Below, piece after piece: positions 41,363-51,938 of a stretch of 64,000 nt of DNA. The translations under genes and the position numbers were made by a program. The DNA is from Vibrio sp. HDW18. Lineage in GTDB: Bacteria; Pseudomonadota; Gammaproteobacteria; Enterobacterales; Vibrionaceae. Numbering within the stretch: position 1 is the first letter of the stretch; each line of letters begins with the position of its first letter. The notes beneath the pieces were generated by a model that was not told the DNA's origin, ran no database searches, and saw only the letters and a program-made list of their open reading frames with translations. Location: contig NZ_CP049913.1 of the NCBI RefSeq assembly GCF_011306175.1, forward strand, positions 1,612,001 through 1,676,000. The letters are read 5' to 3'.

Positions 41363-42634
41363 TTACATTAACCATTTCCACCAAATAAATAAGGCAAGAA
41401 AGCCAAACAGGTAAGTAAGGCCAATCAGTGATAGAAGTTTCAGTTTCGGGCCGACTTGTAGCGTGGCCGGTAGTGTGGTTCTGGTGACCAGAATGTAGTT
41501 GAGTAACGCAAAAAATGGCGTGGTCATAAACGCCATCACCATTGCAAAGTCGAGTAATGGCATTAGTGCGGAGGCGAAGAACAGAATAATCGCCATCGCC
41601 AACAGCGAGACCATCAGCATCCAAGCTTGCAAAATTTGTGGTTTTTGCTGCGCTCTACGTTGCAGCAAGCGCTGCGATTCTGCGATCACTCGTGAATAAC
41701 CATCAATCACGGTAATCGTGCTGCCAAAAATACAGAAAAAAGCGATCACCGCAGTTAGGTAGCGCGCCCATTCGCCGATGGTGCTGGCATACATTCCAAC
41801 TAATTGATGTGAAAAGCCAACGCCAGAGGTGGCCAGTTCAACGCCAGAGCCATGTAGCACTAAGGCACCGAGCGCCAAAAATACCATGGCTAATAGCGCA
41901 GTACCGATATAGCCGACATTAAAATCCAATAAGGCCGACTGAGGCGTTACCGTTTGCTGGCGGCATTGGCTTTTTAGCCACAGCGAGGTCAGGCTGGAGA
42001 TTTCAATCGGTGCTGGCATCCAGCCCATGGTGACCACGATAAAACCAATCGCAGCCAGTGTCCAAGGCGAGGGGATCGGCTCGACCTGTACGCTTGGGGT
42101 GTAATTTACTGCAGCGATTGCCACGGCCAGTAAGGTTGCGATCGTCAGGACGGCCATGATCAGTTTTGATAAGCTATCTAAAGCTCGATAGTGACCAGCG
42201 AATAAGATCATTAAGCAGGTGATGAGCACCAGCATACACAGGGTTAGGTGGCTAAGCTCAAACGGAATAAAGTAGCCAAGTAAACTGGCACTGAACAGCA
42301 ACAGCGCGGCAGTATTGATGATGGCTGAAAATAGGCTCAGGATGACAAATACCCACAAATAAGCACGGCCAAGTTTGGCGTAACCTTCAACTAAGCTCTC
42401 GCCTGTGCCCATGGTGTACTGAACCCCAGCTCTAAAAAACGGGTATTTGAAGAGATTGACGAGCAAAATCAGCCCCGCAAGTTGCCAGCCGTAAATCGCT
42501 CCCGCTTGGGTTGATGCCACCAGATGTGATCCTCCAACAGCGGCGGCCGCCATCATGATCCCAGGACCGAGTGAGCGAATAAGCTGGGTCAGTGAACCTC
42601 GTGTCTGCGAGGGACAAGGTGCAGTATTTTCCAT
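41363..42634 (-). CDS. Nramp-related (SLC11-like) membrane transporter with non-canonical metal site
   Basis: 423 residues with about 11 membrane segments. The overall pattern is Nramp-like: helix 1 starts SLGPGIMMAAAAVGGSHLVASTQAGA, and helix 6 has MGWMPAPIEIS. In classical Mn/Fe transporters these positions read DPGN and MPH. Here they read GPGI and MPAP, so the acidic metal ligand is absent and specificity is unknown. I chose ATG 42634 (MENTAPCPSQ) with SD AAGGAATC. The frame open to 42943 overlaps the rluA promoter and start. The truncated acyltransferase follows on the same strand. Confidence 0.8.
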   Translation of the reverse strand: MENTAPCPSQTRGSLTQLIRSLGPGIMMAAAAVGGSHLVASTQAGAIYGWQLAGLILLVNLFKYPFFRAGVQYTMGTGESLVEGYAKLGRAYLWVFVILSLFSAIINTAALLLFSASLLGYFIPFELSHLTLCMLVLITCLMILFAGHYRALDSLSKLIMAVLTIATLLAVAIAAVNYTPSVQVEPIPSPWTLAAIGFIVVTMGWMPAPIEISSLTSLWLKSQCRQQTVTPQSALLDFNVGYIGTALLAMVFLALGALVLHGSGVELATSGVGFSHQLVGMYASTIGEWARYLTAVIAFFCIFGSTITVIDGYSRVIAESQRLLQRRAQQKPQILQAWMLMVSLLAMAIILFFASALMPLLDFAMVMAFMTTPFFALLNYILVTRTTLPATLQVGPKLKLLSLIGLTYLFGFLALFIWWKWLM

Positions 42635-42689
42635 TTTGATTCCTTTTAAAATGGTGAGGGTAAACGGATTTCTTTTTGGTGCTTTTGAT

Positions 42690-42702
42690 TTGTCAATGAC
42701 AA
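42690..42702. promoter_or_regulatory. palindromic operator candidate upstream of the Nramp-like gene
   Basis: TTGTCA-A-TGACAA is a perfect 6-1-6 inverted repeat 56 bp before the transporter start, in an AT-rich stretch that should hold its promoter. I do not recognise the cognate regulator. Confidence 0.35.
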
Positions 42703-42877
42703 GTATAAATATCACATAAGTTGTAATCGTCAATAAATATTTACACTCAATGGCAATTTTAAATGAGGGTTGAGCGAGAGTGAGGTGATTTGCTGACGGA
42801 TCCGCAAGCTTTAGGGCTAACAGGCTAGCCAATAGCTGATATAATGCGCCGTTTTTTGGTGAGACGAGACAATAGTA

Positions 42878-43615
42878 ATGGCAATGACCGAATACAATCC
42901 TCCTAAGGATCCGTGGATTGATGTGATTTATGAGGATGAACATATCATTGCAGCCAACAAACCTTCCGGTTTGTTATCGGTTCCTGGGCGACCCGTTGAG
43001 CACTACGACAGTATGTGGGCTCGTTTGGTGGATTACTGCCCTGAGGTGAAAGTGGTACATCGGCTCGATATGTCGACTTCTGGCCTGATCCTATTTGCCA
43101 AGGGCAAACATATGGAATCGGCGTTGAAGAAGCAGTTTCAGTATCGTCTCACGCATAAAATTTACTATGCCCGCGTATGGGGAGTGATGGAGCAAGACGA
43201 AGGTGAGGTTAATTTGCCGCTATGCTGTGATTGGCCCAATCGGCCGAAACAGAAAGTCTGTTTTGAAGAGGGACGTGATTCGCTAACCCGTTATCAAGTG
43301 GTCCAGCGCGAAGAGAAAACGACTGTAGTGCGGCTGATCCCAATTACTGGACGTTCGCATCAACTGCGTGTGCATATGCAATCGCTTGGTCACCCGATCG
43401 TCGGTGATGATCTGTACGCGCCACCAGAAGCCGTTGAGTTTGCCGATCGCTTGCAACTGCATGCGGCTGAGCTGTGTTTCTATCATCCTCGTAGTCATTG
43501 GCTACGCACGCTCTTTGTGCCTTGTGATTTTTATCCGCAGGCTGAGGAGCAAATTTTGCAGCATTTTGATCCTGAGCGAAAACTGCCCGATTATAAAAAG
43601 CTTAAGCAAGACTAA
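42878..43615 (+). CDS. rluA: dual-specificity pseudouridine synthase RluA
   Basis: 245 residues. Modifies U746 of 23S rRNA and U32 of some tRNAs. The catalytic Asp is in VHRLDMSTSG. KPSGLLSVPGR, CDWPNRPKQKVC and PITGRSHQLRVHM are family signatures, and the N terminus AMTEYNPPKDPW aligns with E. coli RluA. No S4 domain, as expected. Confidence 0.95.
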   Translation: MAMTEYNPPKDPWIDVIYEDEHIIAANKPSGLLSVPGRPVEHYDSMWARLVDYCPEVKVVHRLDMSTSGLILFAKGKHMESALKKQFQYRLTHKIYYARVWGVMEQDEGEVNLPLCCDWPNRPKQKVCFEEGRDSLTRYQVVQREEKTTVVRLIPITGRSHQLRVHMQSLGHPIVGDDLYAPPEAVEFADRLQLHAAELCFYHPRSHWLRTLFVPCDFYPQAEEQILQHFDPERKLPDYKKLKQD

Positions 43616-43667
43616 CGGCACGAGCTCGCCCACCATCGAATGCTGAGCGATCAGAAAAGACCATAAA

Positions 43668-43697
43668 AAAGGCAGCGAAATCGCTGCCTTTGTGTTT
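43668..43697. terminator. bidirectional terminator between rluA and valS
   Basis: AAAGGCAGC-GAAATC-GCTGCCTTT with an A6 run before and T-rich sequence after, between convergent genes. Strongest for valS on the minus strand. Confidence 0.88.
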
Positions 43698-43723
43698 TTA
43701 ATCAAATGTTTTGAATCAAGCGC

Positions 43724-46585
43724 TTACAGTGCAGCGATGGTTGCTTTTTGCTGCTCAAGTTTCACCAACGCTTCTTGATATCCGGCGAGCTTTTCACGCT
43801 CTTTGCTGATCACCGCTTCTGGCGCTTTGGCCACGAAACCTTGGTTACCGAGCTTGCCTTCGATACGCGCAATTTCACCTTGTGTCTTAGCAATCTCTTT
43901 GGCCAGACGATCCAGCTCTGCGTCTTTATCAATTAGGCCGGCCATTGGGATCATCAGCTCAGACTTGCCAACCAGTGCAGTAGCACAGGCAGGTGTCGCT
44001 TCGCCATCCGCCAAGACACGAATACTTTCCAGCTTGGCTAGAGAAACCAGCACTGGTTTGTTGGCTTCAATGCGCGCCGCATCTTGCTCATTCGCCACTT
44101 TGAGTATCACTTCCAGAGGTTTACCTGGGTTGATGTCGTACTCTGCACGCAGGTTACGGATGCTAGTAATAAAGGCTTTCACCCACTCAATGTCATCCAA
44201 GGCTTCTTGGTTGAAGTTGGCCGCATCATACTGAGGCAGCGCTTGCAGCATAATAGTATCGCCTTGCACGCCATCGACCAGTGGCTTAACACTTTGCCAG
44301 ATGGTTTCGGTGATATAAGGGATCACGGGATGCGCCAAACGCAGCGTTTTCTCTAGTACGGTGATCAGCGTGCGACGGGTTGCGCGTTGCTGAGCTTCCG
44401 TGCCTTTCCACAGCACTGGCTTAGTCAGTTCTAAGTACCAGTCACAGAATTGGTTCCAGATGAATTCGTACAGCGTATTCGCCGCCATATCCAAGCGGAA
44501 GTTATCAATGTGGCCATTGAACTCTTTCGCCGCCAGTTCGAATTGTGATTCGATCCATTTGTCGGCCAGTGAGTACTCAAGCTCTGCGCCTGCGGAAAAA
44601 CCACAATCTTGCTGTTCGGCGTTCATCAGCACATAACGGCTGGCGTTCCACAGTTTATTACAGAAATTGCGGTAGCCTTCCAGACGCTTCATATCCCAGT
44701 TGATGTCACGACCGGTGGACGCCATGGCCGCGAGGGTGAAACGCAGTGAGTCGGTACCGTAGGCTTCGATGCCGTTTTCAAACGTCTTACGCGTATTTTT
44801 CTCAATCTTCGCTGCCAGTTGTGGCTGCATCATGTTGCCGGTACGTTTGGCGACCAGAGATTCAAGATCAATACCGTCAATCATGTCGATTGGATCAAGC
44901 ACGTTACCTTTCGATTTCGACATTTTGTCGCCGTTTTCGTCACGGATCAGACCCGTTACGTACACGGTTTTAAATGGCACTTGTGCTTTGCCATCTTCAT
45001 CTTTACAAAAATGCATGGTCATCATGATCATGCGCGCAACCCAGAAGAAGATGATGTCAAAGCCAGTGACCAGCACATCGGTTGGGTGGAATACTTTCAG
45101 CTCAGGAGTTTTCTCTGGCCAGCCTAGTGTGCCGAAGGTCCACAATGCTGATGAGAACCAAGTGTCGAGTACATCATTGTCTTGACGAAGTACCACATCC
45201 GCTGCTAGGTTATTTTCTGCGCGCACTTCAGCTTCATCACGACCAACAAACACATTGCCTTGTTCGTCATACCAAGCTGGAATGCGGTGGCCCCACCACA
45301 GTTGGCGCGAGATACACCAGTCTTGAATGTCACGCATCCAAGAGAAGTACATGTTTTCATACTGCTTTGGTACGAATTGGATATCGCCATTTTCTACCGC
45401 TTCAACCGCAGGTTTGGCCAGAATACCGGCACGAACGTACCATTGGTCGGTCAGCATTGGCTCAATCACCACGCCGCCACGGTCGCCATAAGGCACGGTG
45501 AGATCGTGATCTTTGATCTCTTCCAGCAGGCCTAACTGTTCAAATTCGGCGATGATCGCTTTACGCGCGGCAAAACGCTCCATGCCTTGATATTGGGCAG
45601 GGATTTCGGTGCCGTAAGCAGTACTCGTTTCGCCATTGGTGTTAAACACTTCAGCAGCATCACGAATGTTGGCATCAAAGGTGAGGATATTGATCATCGG
45701 CAACTGGTGGCGCTTACCGACTTCATAGTCGTTGAAATCGTGCGCTGGGGTAATTTTCACACAGCCAGTGCCTTTTTCCATATCCGCATGTTCGTCACCG
45801 AGGATCGGAATGCGACGACCGACGATCGGCAGGATCAGTTGTTTGCCAATCAGATCTTTATAACGCGGATCTTCAGGGTTAACCGCTACGCCAGTATCAC
45901 CCAGCATGGTTTCTGGACGGGTAGTCGCCACCACGATGTAATCTTTACCATCGGCCGTTTTCACACCATCCGCTAGCGGGTAACGGAAGTGCCACATGTG
46001 ACCTTTGGTCTCTTTGTTTTCTACTTCCAGATCGGAGATCGCGGTGTGCAGTTTGGGATCCCAGTTGACTAGGCGTTTGCCGCGGTAGATGAGGTCATCT
46101 TTATAGAGGCGCACGAACACTTCTTGCACGGCTTTGTAGAAGCCATCATCCATGGTAAAGCGTTCACGATCCCAATCGACAGAGGCGCCAAGACGACGCA
46201 GCTGCTTGGTGATGGTACCGCCAGATTCAGCTTTCCATTCCCAAATTTTGTCGATGAACGCATCACGGCCGTAATCGTGCTTGGTTTTGCTTTCTTCTGC
46301 CGCGATCTTACGCTCAACCACCATTTGCGTGGCGATACCCGCGTGGTCGGTTCCCACTTGCCACAAGGTATTTTTGCCCTTCATCCGCTGACAACGGATC
46401 AGAGTATCCATAATGGTGTCTTGGAAGGCGTGGCCCATATGCAGGCTGCCGGTAACGTTCGGTGGCGGGATCATGATGCTGTAGGCATCTTTAGTGGTGT
46501 CACCGTGAGGCTTAAAGTAGCCTTGCTGTTCCCAAGTCTGATACAGATCTTGTTCGATTGATGCTGGGTTGTATGTCTTTTCCAT
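43724..46585 (-). CDS. valS: valyl-tRNA synthetase
   Basis: 953 residues, class Ia. [15 protein letters not shown] carries the HIGH-type motif (near 40-55) and [12 protein letters not shown] the KMSKS loop (near 555). An editing CP1 domain and a C-terminal coiled coil (about 885-953, rich in E/K/L) are present. Start ATG 46585. holC lies 93 nt upstream on the same strand, the usual pepA-holC-valS order. Confidence 0.97.
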   Translation of the reverse strand: MEKTYNPASIEQDLYQTWEQQGYFKPHGDTTKDAYSIMIPPPNVTGSLHMGHAFQDTIMDTLIRCQRMKGKNTLWQVGTDHAGIATQMVVERKIAAEESKTKHDYGRDAFIDKIWEWKAESGGTITKQLRRLGASVDWDRERFTMDDGFYKAVQEVFVRLYKDDLIYRGKRLVNWDPKLHTAISDLEVENKETKGHMWHFRYPLADGVKTADGKDYIVVATTRPETMLGDTGVAVNPEDPRYKDLIGKQLILPIVGRRIPILGDEHADMEKGTGCVKITPAHDFNDYEVGKRHQLPMINILTFDANIRDAAEVFNTNGETSTAYGTEIPAQYQGMERFAARKAIIAEFEQLGLLEEIKDHDLTVPYGDRGGVVIEPMLTDQWYVRAGILAKPAVEAVENGDIQFVPKQYENMYFSWMRDIQDWCISRQLWWGHRIPAWYDEQGNVFVGRDEAEVRAENNLAADVVLRQDNDVLDTWFSSALWTFGTLGWPEKTPELKVFHPTDVLVTGFDIIFFWVARMIMMTMHFCKDEDGKAQVPFKTVYVTGLIRDENGDKMSKSKGNVLDPIDMIDGIDLESLVAKRTGNMMQPQLAAKIEKNTRKTFENGIEAYGTDSLRFTLAAMASTGRDINWDMKRLEGYRNFCNKLWNASRYVLMNAEQQDCGFSAGAELEYSLADKWIESQFELAAKEFNGHIDNFRLDMAANTLYEFIWNQFCDWYLELTKPVLWKGTEAQQRATRRTLITVLEKTLRLAHPVIPYITETIWQSVKPLVDGVQGDTIMLQALPQYDAANFNQEALDDIEWVKAFITSIRNLRAEYDINPGKPLEVILKVANEQDAARIEANKPVLVSLAKLESIRVLADGEATPACATALVGKSELMIPMAGLIDKDAELDRLAKEIAKTQGEIARIEGKLGNQGFVAKAPEAVISKEREKLAGYQEALVKLEQQKATIAAL

Positions 46586-46678
46586 AGTGCTCTTTAATGG
46601 ATGCTGTGATGGTTAATTCAATCTATCGCTATAGTTGAGCTTTCTTTGAGCAGAAAGTTTAACTATAAGGATGGACGG

Positions 46679-47128
46679 TTACGGATACTGGATCTCAACC
46701 GTTTGCAGCTGATAACCCGCTTGTCGATAGAGTTTATACCGCTCGCGTGCGAGCTGCTTGGCATTTTCTGCGCAGGGCACGAAGTCTACCACTTCGGCAA
46801 AGGTACGCGCAAAGGTTGTCTGATTATCCGCCAAATTTATTGCCAATTGACGATTCCAAGAAGGGGAAACGCCGACATAACCTATCTCAATCGCGGTACC
46901 GTATTTGGGGCCTTCGCCGACCAAATTGTGCGCCAAAAATTGCTCAGCTTCGAGCTGCCAAAAGTGCTCAGCAAGCTGTTCCGCATGTTGTTTATCTTGG
47001 CATTGCAGGTAAATTCGCGCCCCTTGTGCGGTAAAGTGACGCGCCAAATACAGCACGTATTCAAGCAAACCCGTTACAGTTGCCTGCGCGGAGCTGGGGG
47101 GGATGAGATAAAAGGTCGCGGTTGGCAT
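46679..47128 (-). CDS. holC: DNA polymerase III chi subunit
   Basis: 149 residues. Links the clamp loader (through psi) to single-stranded-DNA-binding protein. ATFYLIPPSS at the start, ARIYLQCQDKQHAEQLAEHFW in the middle and VVDFVPCAENAKQLARERYKLYRQAGYQLQ at the end match HolC. Confidence 0.95.
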   Translation of the reverse strand: MPTATFYLIPPSSAQATVTGLLEYVLYLARHFTAQGARIYLQCQDKQHAEQLAEHFWQLEAEQFLAHNLVGEGPKYGTAIEIGYVGVSPSWNRQLAINLADNQTTFARTFAEVVDFVPCAENAKQLARERYKLYRQAGYQLQTVEIQYP

Positions 47129-47143
47129 CTTGGTTACCTTTCA

Positions 47144-47166
47144 CTAAAAAGGGCCCGTAGGCCCTA
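47144..47166 (-). terminator. pepA terminator
   Basis: On the minus strand AGGGCC-TACG-GGCCCT followed by T5, just after the pepA stop and before holC. It separates the two transcription units at least partly. Confidence 0.85.
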
Positions 47167-47172
47167 GTATGT

Positions 47173-48684
47173 TTACTCTTCTGCGTCTAGGCTGCCACTG
47201 CGATTGAGCAGGAATTGGACCAAGAGTGACACCGGACGACCGGTAGAGCCTTTGGCTGCGCCTGAGCGCCAAGCTGTTCCAGCAATATCTAAGTGTGCCC
47301 AGTTGTATTTCTTGGTAAATTTAGCCAAGAAACAGCCCGCGGTAATTGCGCCGCCGGGGCGACCACCAATGTTGGCCATATCGGCAAATGGGCTCTTGAG
47401 CTGTTCGTGATATTCATCGGCCAGTGGTAAGCGCCAAGCACGATCACTGGATTGCTCAGAGGCATTCACCAGCTCATGGGCTAATGGATTGTGATTGGCC
47501 ATCACGCCACTAATGTGATGACCTAAAGCGATCACACACGCGCCAGTCAGTGTCGCGACATCGACCACGCAATCCGGTTCAAACCGTTCAACATATGTCA
47601 GCACGTCACACAGCACCAAACGACCTTCAGCATCAGTATTTAATACTTCAACGGTTTGGCCTGACATGGTGGTCAGAATATCCCCTGGGCGGTAAGCGTT
47701 ACTGCCGGGCATATTTTCACAACCGGCCAAGATGCCAACGACGTTAAGCGGTAGACCTAGCTTGGCAAGCGCTTTCATGGCACCAAAAACCGATGCCGCG
47801 CCGCACATGTCGTACTTCATCTCATCCATACCTTCACCCGGTTTGAGTGAGATACCGCCTGAGTCGAAGGTTAGCCCTTTACCGACCAGCACAATCGGTT
47901 TGGCTTCTGGGTTTGGATTGCCTTTGTATTCGATGACCGACATCATCGATTCATTGCGTGAGCCACGACCGACTGCAAGGTAAGCGGCCATGCCCAGTTT
48001 TTCCATCTCTTCTTCACCAATGATTTTTGTGGTGATGCTCTCATAATCGTCGGCCAGACGACGAGCTTGTGAAGCAAGGTAAGCTGGATTGGCGATATTG
48101 GGCGGCATATTGCCAAGATCTTTGCACGCTTTAACCCCAGATGAGATCGCAAGGCCGTGGGCAATCGCGCGTTCACCAAGATTTAATTCACGGCGAGTCG
48201 GCACGTTGAAGACTAATTTGCGCAGTGGACGGCGAGTTTCTGGCTTAACACTTTTGAATTGATCAAAGGTGTACAGGCTATCTTTGGTCGCTTCTACTGC
48301 TTGACGCACTTTCCAATAGGTATCACGACCTTTGACGTGCAGCTCAGTCAAAAAGCACACCGCTTCCATTGAGCCAGTTTCGTTTAACGTATTGATAGTT
48401 TTCTGAATGATCTCTTTGTACTGCCGCTCACCCAGCTCGCGTTCTTTACCGCAACCGACCAGCAGAACTCGTTCAGATAACACATTTGGGACTTGATGCA
48501 GCAGTAGCATCTGCCCTGGTTTACCCTCGAGATCACCACGACGCAGCAGTGAGCTAATATAGCCATCGCTGATTTTATCGAGCTGTTCTGCGACTGGAGA
48601 AAGGCGACGCGGCTCAAACACCCCGACAACGATACATGCGCTGCGCTGTTTCTCAGGGCTGCCACTCTTAACACTGAACTCCAT
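47173..48684 (-). CDS. pepA: leucyl aminopeptidase PepA
   Basis: 503 residues, exactly the E. coli length. Hexameric M17 aminopeptidase with two metal ions. E. coli PepA also binds DNA in Xer recombination and carAB control. The signature [10 protein letters not shown] and metal ligands in [10 protein letters not shown] are present. ATG 48684 ([17 protein letters not shown]) matches the family. The frame open to 48735 is an upstream extension. Confidence 0.97.
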   Translation of the reverse strand: MEFSVKSGSPEKQRSACIVVGVFEPRRLSPVAEQLDKISDGYISSLLRRGDLEGKPGQMLLLHQVPNVLSERVLLVGCGKERELGERQYKEIIQKTINTLNETGSMEAVCFLTELHVKGRDTYWKVRQAVEATKDSLYTFDQFKSVKPETRRPLRKLVFNVPTRRELNLGERAIAHGLAISSGVKACKDLGNMPPNIANPAYLASQARRLADDYESITTKIIGEEEMEKLGMAAYLAVGRGSRNESMMSVIEYKGNPNPEAKPIVLVGKGLTFDSGGISLKPGEGMDEMKYDMCGAASVFGAMKALAKLGLPLNVVGILAGCENMPGSNAYRPGDILTTMSGQTVEVLNTDAEGRLVLCDVLTYVERFEPDCVVDVATLTGACVIALGHHISGVMANHNPLAHELVNASEQSSDRAWRLPLADEYHEQLKSPFADMANIGGRPGGAITAGCFLAKFTKKYNWAHLDIAGTAWRSGAAKGSTGRPVSLLVQFLLNRSGSLDAEE

Positions 48685-48877
48685 GCGTACTCCTACATCC
48701 TGAAGACAAATAGAACTAAATGGTAGATAATGCATCTCTTACTTGCTGGATCCTATCAAGGATCGACCTTTTGTATGCACAACCTAGCCGTTAGCGAAAT
48801 TTTCAAAAAATAAAAGGTTCATCCGGAAATTATAGTGATTCAATCAAAAAAACAAGTTTTGCATAGGTAATTTCAGC

Positions 48878-49978
48878 GTGATTATTGTTAGATATTTGAT
48901 CCGAGAAACAATAAAAAGTCAGTTTGCGATCTTTTTCGTGCTGTTTTTAGTGTTTCTCAGCCAGAAATTTATCCGCGTGTTAGCCGAGGCCTCTGACGGT
49001 GATATTCCTACCAGCATGATTTTATCGATTGTCGGACTCAATATGCCGGCGATGGGCCTATTAATGCTGCCATTAAGTCTATACATCGGAATTTTGCTCA
49101 CTTTTGGCCGTTTATATGCGGAAAGTGAAATTACCGTGATGAATGCCACCGGAATTGGCAATAAATTTTTAATTCGCGCAGCGTTATACCTCGCTTTGAT
49201 CACCGCTTCAGTGGCGGCTTTCAATGTGTTGTGGCTTGCCCCTTGGAGCCAAGATAAAGAAGCGCAATTAATGGAGCAGTTTGCCTCCGAAAACAGCGTT
49301 GAGCTGTTGCAAAAAGGCCATTTTCAACGCTCTCCCGATGGTTCATCGGTGGTGTTTATCGATAATATCGAAAATAAAAAACTGCATAACGTGTTTGTCG
49401 CCCAACTGATGCCCCGTGAATCGGTACTGCCAAGTGTGATGTTTTCCAATTCTGGTGATGTTAAAGAGTTGAGCGACGGCCGCCAAATCATCACCCTATA
49501 TAATGGGACGCGCTATGAAGGTATTCCTACCCGGGTTGATTATATGATCACCAATTTTGATGCTTATGATGGCTTGATTGGTCAGCGTGAAGTGAAGTCG
49601 TCGGATCGTGATTGGGAAGCTTTGTCGACTTTCAGTTTGTTGCACGATTCTAATCGTCAAGCTCAAGCAGAATTGCAGTGGCGGATCTCGTTGGTGGTGT
49701 GTATCCCATTACTGACCATGTTGGTGGTGCCGCTATCGGCGGTTAACCCTCGCCAAGGACGCTTTGCCAAAATGGGGCCAGCGATCTTGATCTATTTGAC
49801 CTATTTCTTAGCGCTTAGTGCGACCAAGTCTGCCATCGAGGATGGCTCGTTGCCAGTGATTATCGGTTTGTGGCCGATCAATGCGGCATTGTTAATCGCG
49901 GCTTTGATTGTCAATACCACAGATAGTATACCGATGCGCCGCTTTAAAGACCGATGGAAACAGAGAACGAGGGCTTAA
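48878..49978 (+). CDS. lptF: LPS export permease LptF
   Basis: 366 residues. One of the two permeases of LptB2FG. Six membrane segments (three at each end) flank a periplasmic jellyroll (about 130-265). The GTG start at 48878 (IIVRYLIRETIKSQFAIFF) matches the family, SD AGG. Divergent from pepA. Overlap-free but close (3 nt) to lptG. Confidence 0.95.
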   Translation: MIIVRYLIRETIKSQFAIFFVLFLVFLSQKFIRVLAEASDGDIPTSMILSIVGLNMPAMGLLMLPLSLYIGILLTFGRLYAESEITVMNATGIGNKFLIRAALYLALITASVAAFNVLWLAPWSQDKEAQLMEQFASENSVELLQKGHFQRSPDGSSVVFIDNIENKKLHNVFVAQLMPRESVLPSVMFSNSGDVKELSDGRQIITLYNGTRYEGIPTRVDYMITNFDAYDGLIGQREVKSSDRDWEALSTFSLLHDSNRQAQAELQWRISLVVCIPLLTMLVVPLSAVNPRQGRFAKMGPAILIYLTYFLALSATKSAIEDGSLPVIIGLWPINAALLIAALIVNTTDSIPMRRFKDRWKQRTRA

Positions 49979-49981
49979 ATC

Positions 49982-51052
49982 GTGTTTAAAATCCTAGATT
50001 GGTATATCGGTCGTACGATTGTTGCCACGACAGCTTTAGTGCTGGTGACCTTTGTTGGTCTGTCTGGCATCATCAAATATGTTGAGCAACTGCGTAAAGT
50101 CGGTGATGGCAGCTACGATTTACTGCAGGCGTTATGGTTTGTAATACTCAGTATGCCACGCGACATTGAAATGTTTTTCCCGATGGCGGCTCTATTAGGG
50201 GCTTTGATTGGCTTAGGGGCATTAGCTTCCAGTTCCGAATTGGTGGTGATGCAGGCGGCGGGGTTTTCTAAGCTCGATATTGGGTTGTCGGTGCTTAAGA
50301 CGGCCATTCCACTGATGATCATTATCACTTTGCTCGGCGAGTGGGGCGCTCCGCAAGCACAGAAACTGGCGCGTGATATGCGGGCCTTTGCTACTTCGGG
50401 TGGCGCGATCATGTCGGTGCGCACCGGCGTTTGGGCGCGCGATGCGAACGATTTTATTTTTATCGCCAAAGTGGATAACGAGCAGCTTTATGGGCTCAAT
50501 TTATGGCGTTTCGATCAGAATAAAAAACTCAGTGAGGTAATTTTTGCTGAGTTGGCGGAGTATGTCGGCAGCAATGAGTGGCTGATGAAAGATGTTCAGT
50601 TGACCCGTTTGAACAATGAGATTGAGATCAGTAAACAATCTTTACCTGAATACCGTTGGCGCACGTCATTAGCACCCGATAAGCTCGCGGTTGTGACCGT
50701 CAAGCCAGAAGAGTTATCACTGAGTGGCTTGAATGATTATGTGCAGTATTTGCAAGCTTCAGAGCAAGATGCCTCCCGCTATCAACTGGCTTTTTGGCGC
50801 AAAGTCACGCAGCCGATCTCGATTGCGGTGATGATGCTGATGGCACTCTCGTTTATTTTTGGCCCATTACGTAGTGTGACAATGGGCGCGCGAATTTTAT
50901 CTGGCGTGATCGCAGGATTTACCTTCTATATCTCCAGTGAATTTTTTGGGCCGCTAAGTTTGGTGTATGGGCTGCCACCTTTATTAGGTGCACTTGCCCC
51001 TGGTTTGGTTTTCCTCGCGATCGCCTTAGGCTTATTAGGTCGAAAACTCTAA
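49982..51052 (+). CDS. lptG: LPS export permease LptG
   Basis: 356 residues. Second permease of LptB2FG. GTG start at 49982 (FKILDWYIGRTIVATTALVLVTFVGLSGI). Three N-terminal membrane segments, a periplasmic domain (about 130-260) and a C-terminal membrane bundle. Forms an operon with lptF and is followed by a terminator. Confidence 0.95.
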   Translation: MFKILDWYIGRTIVATTALVLVTFVGLSGIIKYVEQLRKVGDGSYDLLQALWFVILSMPRDIEMFFPMAALLGALIGLGALASSSELVVMQAAGFSKLDIGLSVLKTAIPLMIIITLLGEWGAPQAQKLARDMRAFATSGGAIMSVRTGVWARDANDFIFIAKVDNEQLYGLNLWRFDQNKKLSEVIFAELAEYVGSNEWLMKDVQLTRLNNEIEISKQSLPEYRWRTSLAPDKLAVVTVKPEELSLSGLNDYVQYLQASEQDASRYQLAFWRKVTQPISIAVMMLMALSFIFGPLRSVTMGARILSGVIAGFTFYISSEFFGPLSLVYGLPPLLGALAPGLVFLAIALGLLGRKL

Positions 51053-51096
51053 CCCCAAGCAAGCGGTGATGAGCGACCAGGGAAATAAAGAGTAAT

Positions 51097-51128
51097 AAAA
51101 GAGCGCGAGGTTTTCCTTGCGCTCTTTT
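51097..51128. terminator. bidirectional terminator between lptG and the RDD gene
   Basis: AAAAGAGCGC-G-AGG-TTTT-CCT-T-GCGCTCTTTT stem-loop with one internal mismatch, between convergent genes. Confidence 0.85.
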
Positions 51129-51164
51129 GTTATGCGGCGGACAACTCGATAAGTTGCGTGGTTT

Positions 51165-51629
51165 TTAAGGTAATACCACGACGCGAGTTTTGGCCCAGAT
51201 ATCATGAAATCCGCGCTGTTTGGCATCACACACCACAGTTAAGTTGGCAAGCCCAAAGCCCGAAGTCGCTAAACGAATCAAAGCTTGAGTGATAGAAATG
51301 GTTTGCCCTTGTTCGCTACACAAATACAGCTTCCAAGCACGCATACCTAAAGTTTGCCCCGCGCGCGTCCAGAAATAGACAAAAAAACCGATCCAAGTGA
51401 GAGCCAGATAAGCACGATAAACCACACTCCATAGCGGATGTGTGCTGAGCAGATCACTGGCATCTTGATAGGGGGCGTAATTCACCAACTGCGCGGCAAC
51501 TAAAGCTTCAAGTACTGCGACCACGATCCCGCCGGCAATGATTAACATCGCTATCACGATCAGAGTATCGTAGCTCCAGGCTGCTAGACGGCGTAATAAA
51601 CCTGCGCTAGGGAGGGTGGTGTAATTCAT
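51165..51629 (-). CDS. RDD-family membrane protein
   Basis: 154 residues. The name-giving motif is RRLAAWSYDTLIVIAMLII near the N terminus, with at least three membrane segments (about 20-42, 68-90, and a weaker one around 110-125). TLGMRAWKLYLCSEQGQTISITQALIR is typical of RDD proteins. Their roles vary (transport or Na+/H+ exchange in some), and none can be assigned here. Confidence 0.88.
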   Translation of the reverse strand: MNYTTLPSAGLLRRLAAWSYDTLIVIAMLIIAGGIVVAVLEALVAAQLVNYAPYQDASDLLSTHPLWSVVYRAYLALTWIGFFVYFWTRAGQTLGMRAWKLYLCSEQGQTISITQALIRLATSGFGLANLTVVCDAKQRGFHDIWAKTRVVVLP

Positions 51630-51759
51630 GTTGCTCAGTGCTGGCCATTAAAGGTAACAGAATAGCCAGAGGTGAAGGCTAAATAAAGAGCACTGGCACA
51701 CCGCTTATGGTTCGATGGTGAAATAATCAGCAAACAACACAGCTTTCAATATTTTGCTA

Positions 51760-51787
51760 TTGCGTGACTGCGCTTCTTACGTATAAT
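51760..51787 (+). promoter_or_regulatory. tRNA-Leu promoter
   Basis: -35 TTGCGT (51760-51765) and -10 TATAAT (51782-51787), 16-bp spacer, GC-rich discriminator (GCG) as in stringently controlled stable-RNA promoters. About 30 nt before the tRNA. Confidence 0.75.
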
Positions 51788-51816
51788 GCGTTCCATCAAA
51801 GGGCAATAGCCTAGAT

Positions 51817-51901
51817 GCCGATGTGGTGAAATTGGTAGACACGACGGATTCAAAATCCGTTTCCTTCGGGAGTGACGGTTCAAGTCCGTCCATCGGTACC
51901 A
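51817..51901 (+). tRNA. tRNA-Leu (CAA)
   Basis: 85 nt including encoded CCA. Class II with a long variable arm (TTCCTTCGGGAG region). Acceptor GCCGATG pairs CATCGGT with G-U at the first pair. The anticodon loop TTCAAAA gives anticodon CAA (UUG codon). Confidence 0.95.
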
Positions 51902-51911
51902 TGATTTAAAG

Positions 51912-51938
51912 AAGCCGACTCAATTGAGTCGGCTTTTT
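51912..51938 (+). terminator. tRNA-Leu terminator
   Basis: AAGCCGACTCAATTGAGTCGGCTTTTT: a palindromic stem with T5, ten bases past the tRNA. Confidence 0.9.

Noticed and set aside
42635..42943. 103-residue N-terminal extension of the Nramp-like protein
   Set aside because: It overlaps the rluA start and promoter region, lacks an SD, and ATG 42634 has a good SD and begins the conserved fold.
44746..46561. Many plus-strand open frames across valS
   Set aside because: They are antisense shadows of valS with no SD or family similarity.
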